This document shows positions 59,070 to 64,000 of a stretch of DNA of 64,000 nt, piece by piece. A program made the translations under genes and the position numbers. The notes under the pieces are model-generated. The model was not told the origin of the DNA. It was given only the letters and a program-made list of their open reading frames with translations, and made no database searches. Source of the DNA: CAWCUU01 sp963798855 (lineage in GTDB: Bacteria; Gemmatimonadota; Gemmatimonadetes; Longimicrobiales; RSA9); assembly GCA_963798855.1 (NCBI GenBank), contig CAWCUU010000002.1, positions 1,240,001 through 1,304,000 of the forward strand, written 5' to 3'. Position 1 is the first letter of the stretch. Every line of letters begins with the position of its first letter.

Positions 59070-59759
59070 TCAGTTAGAGACCGTGAACAGCACCGGAAGC
59101 TCAACGATCACGCGGGCCGGAATGTCCCGATTGCGCGCGGGGCGGAAGTGCATGATGCCCACGACCTTGGCGGCCGCGTCATCGAGCATCGGCTGTCCAC
59201 TGCCCTGCACGACCTTGCTCTTCACCGTGCTGCCTCGTTCGTCGATCCACACGTGCAGCACGACCTGACCGCCGATGCCGGCGTCGCGCAGGATCTTCGG
59301 GTAATTGAGGAGCACCGCGTCGCTCACCTCCTTGCGGTTCAGCAGCTCCGGCGCGGTCATCGTCGGCGAGAACATGTGGAACTCCTGCTCGACCTCCACC
59401 GCGTGGCCGGTAGAGGTCGGCGGCGGCGGCAGGTTCTCCACCGGGTTGTCGGCGAAGGTCGTGGGCGCGATCGTGATGTCGGGGTCGACGGAGGCGTCAG
59501 CGGAGACGACCGGGACGGCGGGTCGTGCGATGGCCGCGGGCGCCGGCGGGATCTTCACCTCCGGCGGCAGGTCCACCGCCTGGAGCTCGGACGGCCTGTA
59601 CGAGATGTCCCGAACCTGGATCGCCGGGAAGAGGCTGAACAGCCCGAAATGCAGGACGGTCGCTGCGAACATCGCCATCCAGAACGTGCTCGGCCAGCGC
59701 CTCTTCAACCGCTCGTTCGCGATCAGCTCGTGCGGGAGCGGGAACGTACGTGTCGCCAT
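59070..59759 (-). CDS. TonB-family energy-transducing protein
   Basis: This 229-residue protein starts at ATG 59759 with AGGAGG eight bases upstream. One N-terminal membrane helix (STFWMAMFAATVLHFGLFSLF) is followed by a Pro/Ala-rich periplasmic linker (about 60-125) and a C-terminal TonB box-binding domain: LLNYPKILRDAGIGGQVVLHVWIDERGSTVKSKVVQGSGQPMLDDAAAKVVGIMHFRPA. It would carry proton-motive energy to outer-membrane receptors. No ExbB/ExbD or TonB-dependent receptor gene is in the window. The first membrane helix lacks the SxxxH motif in its classic form but has an H in the right part (VLHFGL). Confidence 0.9.
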   Translation of the reverse strand: MATRTFPLPHELIANERLKRRWPSTFWMAMFAATVLHFGLFSLFPAIQVRDISYRPSELQAVDLPPEVKIPPAPAAIARPAVPVVSADASVDPDITIAPTTFADNPVENLPPPPTSTGHAVEVEQEFHMFSPTMTAPELLNRKEVSDAVLLNYPKILRDAGIGGQVVLHVWIDERGSTVKSKVVQGSGQPMLDDAAAKVVGIMHFRPARNRDIPARVIVELPVLFTVSN

Positions 59760-59998
59760 CCAGCCATCCTCCTGACTCTGCCGTTACGCCGCTGCGAGCG
59801 AATCCAAGCAGCGGCCGGCGCTCGTTCGGTGCGGCTCCGATGAATCGGTAGCCGGCCTGTCGGGGAGGGGGCGTAGGGAAACGGCGGAATGGCTGTGGGG
59901 GTTCATCCGTGACGGGGGTTGTCGCACCAGCAGGATCACTATTAATTCCCGTCCGCCCCGCCCATCCCGGGAGAGGCCTCGATCCACCAGGAGGGCGA

Positions 59999-62374
59999 AT
60001 GCCGACGCTGTCGCGTCTCGTCGTGGCGGTCACATGGTTGCTTTCCCTTCCTTGCCCCGCCGCTGCCCAGACCTTCCGCTCCGGCGCCGAGCCGGCAGCC
60101 CTGGGCCGCTTCGGCGGCGGCCTCGCCGTTGGCGAGAGCGACATCTTCATCGGCGAGCCAATGAGCCGGACTCGGACGGATGGCGTCTACGTATTCCACC
60201 GGGGTGAGGATGGCCGCTGGACTCAGGCGGCTCGCCTCGCGGCGCCGGACGGAGCCCGCGACGGCAGCTTCTCGAGCGCGATCGCCGTGTCCGGCTCCAC
60301 GCTCGTCATCGGCGCGCCCGGCGCCGCCGCGGCGTTCGTCTACTCCGGGTCCGGCACGAAGTGGAGTCGCCCCACGGCGCTTTCGCCGGCGGACGCCGCG
60401 CAGGGCGACAGCGTCGGCGTCTCGCTCGCCGCCTCCGGCGAGCTCGTCGCCGTTGGAGCCCCGGGCGCCGGCGTTGGCGGCGCCGTCTACCTCTTCAGTC
60501 GTGCCGCCGATGTCTGGAAGCAGGTGGCGAAGCTCGTGGCTGACAGCGCCGGAGCGCTGTTCGGAATCAGCCTCGCGCTCGATGGCGAGCGGCTGGTCGT
60601 CGGGGCCCCCGGCGAGGGAGGGAAGGCGGGCGCGGCGTACCTGTTCTCCCGCGCCGCGGATGGCGGCTGGACCCGCCGGGCTCGTCTGCAGCCGAGCGAT
60701 GCAGGGGGCGGTGAGGCCTACGGCGTCGGCGTCGCGATCGCCGGCGACGCGATCCTGGTCGCCGGTCCGGGCGGGACCCAGCAGACGGGTGGCGTCGTGC
60801 CCTTTCGCCCCGGCGCCGACCCTGGGAGCTGGGAGGAGCAGCCGCGCCTGCAGCCGTTCGTCGGAGCCCCACGCTCGCTTTTCGGTTTCCGCGTTTCCGC
60901 CGAGGGCTCGGAGGTCTGGGTCGCCGCGCCGGCGGCGAACCAGCGGCGCGGCGCCGTCTATCGCTTCCTCCGCGGCGCGTCGGGTGAGTGGGAGGCGGCA
61001 CGCATCCTCGGGTCCGACGGGGCGCGGCGCGATCTGTTCGGGATGCAGATGGCGCGGCGCGGAGACGTGGCGGCAATCGCCGCTCCGGGCACGAACTTCG
61101 GCTCGGGTGCGGTGCTGGTCTTCGAGCGTGCGGCCGACGGCGACTGGAAGCAGACGTCGCGGCTCGTCGCTCCCGGTGACAACTTCGCCGCCGTGACGGG
61201 CGGCAAGGTCGAGTGCGCGAGCGGCAAGGCCGGCGCCTTCGACTGCGGACAGGTGGACCTCCTCTCCTTCCTTCCGGTCGAGAAGCTGGGCGGCGCGCGC
61301 GGCGTCGAGGTCAACGACATGTGGGGGTGGACGGACCCGCAGACCGGCCACGAGTACGCGCTCGTCGGACGGAGCGACGGCACGTCCTTCATTGATGTGT
61401 CGGAGCCGTCGCGGCCGCTCGTCGTGGGGGATCTGCCCAAGACCGAGGGCGCGCGCGGCAGCGTCTGGCGAGACATCAAGGTCTACAAGGACCACGCGTA
61501 CGTCGTGTCGGACGCGGCGGGGGAGCACGGCGTGCAGATCTTCGATCTGACGCACCTGCGCGGCCTGGACCGCGGACCCGTCACCTTCCATGAAGACGCG
61601 CACTATTCCCGGATCCACAGCGCGCACAACATCGTCATCGACACCGCGACGGGCTTCGCCTACACCGTCGGCAACAGCGGCGGCGGCGAGACGTGCGGCG
61701 GCGGCCTGCACATGATCGACATCCGCGACCCCGAGCAGCCGAAGTTCGCGGGCTGCTTCTCGGACCCTACCACCGGTCGCGCGAGCACGGGCTACACACA
61801 CGATGCGGAGTGCGTCGTCTATCACGGCCCGGATGCCGGGCACCGGGGTCGCGAGATCTGCCTCGGCTCCAACGAGACGGCGCTGAGCATCGCCGATGTC
61901 ACCGACAAGACGAACCCCGTGGCGCTCGCGCGCGCCGAGTACCCGAACGTCGGCTACACGCACCAGGGCTGGCTCACCGACGACCAGCACTATTTCTTCC
62001 TGGACGACGAGCTGGACGAGCTGCAGGGAAAGACCGACCGCACCCGCACGCTGATCTGGGATGTCAGCGACCTCGATGATCCGCAGCTCGTCGGCACCTA
62101 CCTCGGCACCACCCACGCGACCGATCACAATCTCTACATCAAGGGCGACCTGATGTACCAGTCCGACTACGTCGCCGGGCTGCGCATCATCGACATCTCC
62201 GATCCGCTGCACCCGAAGGAGGTCGGCTACTTCGACACGGTCCCCTACGGCGACAACACGCCCGGCTTCGGCGGGTCGTGGAGCAACTATCCCTTCTTCC
62301 GCAGCGGAACCATCGTCGTCACGAGCGGAAACGAGGGCGTCTTCATCCTGCGCAAGAGGGAGCCGGTATCATGA
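59999..62374 (+). CDS. Secreted choice-of-anchor B / FG-GAP-like beta-propeller protein
   Basis: This 791-residue protein is read from ATG 59999, four bases after AGGAGGG. Signal peptide LVVAVTWLLSLPCPAAAQ. The first ~400 residues are FG-GAP-type repeats (LVIGAPGA, VAVGAPGAGVGGAVYLF, LVVGAPGEGGKAGAAYLF, AAIAAPGTNFGSGAVLVF). The second part has LVIVD-type repeats of the choice-of-anchor B family (VNDMWGWTDPQTGHEYALVGRSDG, SFIDVSEPSRP, VQIFDLTHLRGL, MIDIRDPEQPKFAGC, RIIDISDPLHPKEVGYF) and the HxAHNI, GYTHDAEC and GYTHQGWL His motifs. It is co-expressed (ATGA overlap) with the next gene. Confidence 0.88.
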   Translation: MPTLSRLVVAVTWLLSLPCPAAAQTFRSGAEPAALGRFGGGLAVGESDIFIGEPMSRTRTDGVYVFHRGEDGRWTQAARLAAPDGARDGSFSSAIAVSGSTLVIGAPGAAAAFVYSGSGTKWSRPTALSPADAAQGDSVGVSLAASGELVAVGAPGAGVGGAVYLFSRAADVWKQVAKLVADSAGALFGISLALDGERLVVGAPGEGGKAGAAYLFSRAADGGWTRRARLQPSDAGGGEAYGVGVAIAGDAILVAGPGGTQQTGGVVPFRPGADPGSWEEQPRLQPFVGAPRSLFGFRVSAEGSEVWVAAPAANQRRGAVYRFLRGASGEWEAARILGSDGARRDLFGMQMARRGDVAAIAAPGTNFGSGAVLVFERAADGDWKQTSRLVAPGDNFAAVTGGKVECASGKAGAFDCGQVDLLSFLPVEKLGGARGVEVNDMWGWTDPQTGHEYALVGRSDGTSFIDVSEPSRPLVVGDLPKTEGARGSVWRDIKVYKDHAYVVSDAAGEHGVQIFDLTHLRGLDRGPVTFHEDAHYSRIHSAHNIVIDTATGFAYTVGNSGGGETCGGGLHMIDIRDPEQPKFAGCFSDPTTGRASTGYTHDAECVVYHGPDAGHRGREICLGSNETALSIADVTDKTNPVALARAEYPNVGYTHQGWLTDDQHYFFLDDELDELQGKTDRTRTLIWDVSDLDDPQLVGTYLGTTHATDHNLYIKGDLMYQSDYVAGLRIIDISDPLHPKEVGYFDTVPYGDNTPGFGGSWSNYPFFRSGTIVVTSGNEGVFILRKREPVS

Positions 62375-63510
62375 GGCGTGCGACGAAGGTCGGCGTCGCG
62401 GCGGGGATAGTCGCCGCGGCGCTCGTGGCGGGCGCGTGCGCCCGCACGATCGAGGTCTCGAGCTCGTCCGGGACCGGCATCGGCGCTGCCGCGGGCGACC
62501 GTGCCGGGTCGAGCGGCAGGGTGCAGGGAGGTGGGGACCGGCTGTACGTCGCGAACCAGAACGCGGCGTCCGTCTCCATCATCGATATGGCGACGAACCG
62601 CGTGGTCCGCACGGTGGACCTTCGGGCGCTCGGCTTCGGAGACGACGCGAAGCCCCATCACATCGCGGTCGAGCCCGATGGCTCCTACTGGTATGTCTCG
62701 CTGATCGGCGCGAACCGCATCCTGAAGATGGATCCGGACGGCGGCGTCATCGCACAGACGGAGTTCGAGCGGCCGGGGATGATGGTGCTCGACCGCGGAA
62801 GTGACGCGCTGTACGTGGGCCGTTCCATGACCGCGGTCAATCCGCCGCACAGCATCGGCGTGCTCCGGCGCTCGGACATGAGCCTGGACGAGGTCGGCGT
62901 CGTCTATCCGCGGCCGCACGCGATCGCCGTCACGCCGGATGGTAGCTGGGTCTACAGCGCCAGCCTCGCCGAGAACCGCATGGGTGTAATGCGGACGTCC
63001 GACCAGCACGTGGACCTCTCCGAGATCCCGGGGCCGCTCCACACGCTCGTGCAGTGGGCCATCTCGCCCGACGGAAGCACGCTCGTCGGCACGGGCGAGA
63101 TGAGCGGCGACCTCGTCATCTACAGCCTCGAGGACCCGGCTCATCCCCAATTCGTGAAGTCGCTCCACGTCGGCAGCCGGCCCTGGCACCCCGTGTTCAC
63201 GCCGGACGGCCACCACGTCTACTTCGGGCTGAAGGGCGACGACGCCGTAGCTGTCATCGACGCGGGCACATGGACGGTCGCGAAGATGATCAGCGGCGAT
63301 GGCATCGCGGAGCCGCACGGCTCCGCCGTCTCTACTGACGGCCGCTGGGTCTACATCTCGAACAACAACCTGAAGGGCGAATACGAACCGCCGGGCGGCG
63401 CCGAGCCCACGGGAACGGTGGTCGTGATCGACACGCGGACGAACGAGATCGCGAAGGTGATCCCGGTCGGCTTGAACGCCGCCGGTCTCGGCGCGACGCC
63501 GCCTCGCTGA
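62371..63510 (+). CDS. YVTN-type beta-propeller lipoprotein
   Basis: This 379-residue protein starts at ATG 62371 (ATGA overlap with the previous stop). Signal peptide VGVAAGIVAAALVAGACA ends in a lipobox. The mature part is a seven-bladed propeller with repeats such as RLYVANQNAASVSIIDMATNRVV, PHHIAVEPDGSYWYVSL, PHAIAVTPDGSWVYSAS, HPVFTPDGHHVYFGLKGDDAVAVID and GTVVVIDTRTNEIAKVIPVG. Such proteins are found with cytochromes and c-type redox partners, but no CxxCH is present here. It is the middle gene of a three-gene set of exported propellers. Confidence 0.88.
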   Translation: MRRATKVGVAAGIVAAALVAGACARTIEVSSSSGTGIGAAAGDRAGSSGRVQGGGDRLYVANQNAASVSIIDMATNRVVRTVDLRALGFGDDAKPHHIAVEPDGSYWYVSLIGANRILKMDPDGGVIAQTEFERPGMMVLDRGSDALYVGRSMTAVNPPHSIGVLRRSDMSLDEVGVVYPRPHAIAVTPDGSWVYSASLAENRMGVMRTSDQHVDLSEIPGPLHTLVQWAISPDGSTLVGTGEMSGDLVIYSLEDPAHPQFVKSLHVGSRPWHPVFTPDGHHVYFGLKGDDAVAVIDAGTWTVAKMISGDGIAEPHGSAVSTDGRWVYISNNNLKGEYEPPGGAEPTGTVVVIDTRTNEIAKVIPVGLNAAGLGATPPR

Positions 63511-63511
63511 C

Positions 63512-64000
63512 GTGCCCAGGAGCTCGCTCCTTCTGCCGCTGTTGCTGCTCGGCTGCGCGGCGGGGGCCGGACCGCCTCCGCCACGCGTCGCGCCGGGAAG
63601 CGACGAGGACCGGCGGACAGCCGCGGGCGGACCGGCGCCGGCTCTCCTCGTGGCGCCGTTCGCAGTGCTCCACGCCGACGGCTCACCGTACCGGTTTCCA
63701 TTCCTGGGCGGCTTCGACCACCCGCGCCCGCAGCTCCTCGACATCGACGGAGACGGCGACCTGGACCTCTTCGTCCAGGAGCGGACGAATCAGCTGATGT
63801 TCTTCGATAACATCGCCGGCCCCGGCGCCGAGCCTCGCTTCGAGCTCCGAACCATTCATTACGATGGGCTGCGCATCGGCGAGTGGTTCCGCTTCGCGGA
63901 CGTGGACCGCGACGGCGACTCCGACCTGCTCGCCGAGGAGCCGTTCAGCCACATCCGCTACTTCCGCAATGACGGCGGAGCGCGCTCGCCTCGCTTCGTG
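63512..64000 (+). CDS. FG-GAP/VCBS-repeat lipoprotein, N-terminal part
   Basis: The gene begins at GTG 63512, two bases after the stop of the propeller lipoprotein, and runs off the right edge after 163 codons. It starts MPRSSLLLPLLLLGCAAG, a lipoprotein signal with LLGC. Two calcium-type loops are visible: DIDGDGDLDLFVQ and DVDRDGDSDLLAE, which are the marks of FG-GAP/VCBS repeats. It is the third gene of the exported-propeller operon. Confidence 0.8.
   Translation, partial: MPRSSLLLPLLLLGCAAGAGPPPPRVAPGSDEDRRTAAGGPAPALLVAPFAVLHADGSPYRFPFLGGFDHPRPQLLDIDGDGDLDLFVQERTNQLMFFDNIAGPGAEPRFELRTIHYDGLRIGEWFRFADVDRDGDSDLLAEEPFSHIRYFRNDGGARSPRFV

Noticed and set aside
1..64000. Prophage, insertion sequence or defence island
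   Set aside because: No transposase, integrase, terminase, restriction, toxin-antitoxin or cas gene was recognised on either strand.

Overview
The window is high-GC chromosomal DNA with strong Shine-Dalgarno sites, many lipoprotein and secreted beta-propeller genes, and no transposase, integrase, phage gene, CRISPR array, rRNA or tRNA that I can see. Several features suggest a free-living diderm, most likely Gemmatimonadota or a close relative: giant TPR/kinase proteins that share an 'AEL(K/R)RRRVFRV' membrane module, a GEVTRLL-type ECF sigma factor next to a Ser/Thr kinase, choice-of-anchor-B and Asp-box propellers, and DUF4105, DUF4242 and DUF1206 proteins. The phylum is an inference from gene content, not a measurement.

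Layout. 1-10.2 kb: a partial SGNH hydrolase and a complete 2,868-residue cyclic beta-1,2-glucan synthase on the minus strand, an AT-rich gap, a small lipoprotein, a strong terminator and a decayed DinB-family fragment. 10.5-16.4 kb: a FlgO-like/TPR membrane protein, then a minus-strand regulatory block in which a sigma54-dependent activator is followed by palindromic upstream sites, a -24/-12 promoter and a lipoprotein-TPR-ECF sigma operon. 17-21.7 kb: a histidine kinase, SCO1 and CtaG in one operon (cytochrome oxidase maturation), converging on a DUF2231-TPR protein. 21.9-27.1 kb: small unknowns and lipoproteins, a frameshifted outer-membrane barrel, a second ECF sigma, a degenerate receiver, a DUF1206 membrane protein and an aquaporin-like channel. 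27.2-35.6 kb: infA, glutamate dehydrogenase, a receiver-receiver-PPDK_N fusion and a coupled ten-Asp-box secreted propeller.

35.6-47.4 kb: a CPA2-type antiporter, a phosphofructokinase with PPi-type residues, and a tightly overlapped TolC-HlyD-RND efflux operon whose last large gene fuses an APH kinase, an M23 domain and a class III aminotransferase. 47.4-54.4 kb: GNAT, CYTH and DUF4242 genes, and a third ECF sigma coupled by a GTGA overlap to a 1,656-residue kinase/cyclase-like/AAA/TPR protein. 54.5-64 kb: an acyl-CoA dehydrogenase-like protein, a YkgJ protein, a DUF4105 protein with a probable leaderless promoter, an S10 carboxypeptidase bracketed by three arrays of a 13-bp repeat, a TonB-family protein, and an operon of secreted choice-of-anchor-B, YVTN and FG-GAP proteins that runs off the right edge.

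The features most worth following up are the sigma54-to-ECF cascade with its visible operators, the ECF-kinase coupling, the inverted 13-bp arrays around the S10 gene, the receiver-PPDK_N fusion, and the APH-M23-aminotransferase fusion inside an efflux operon.
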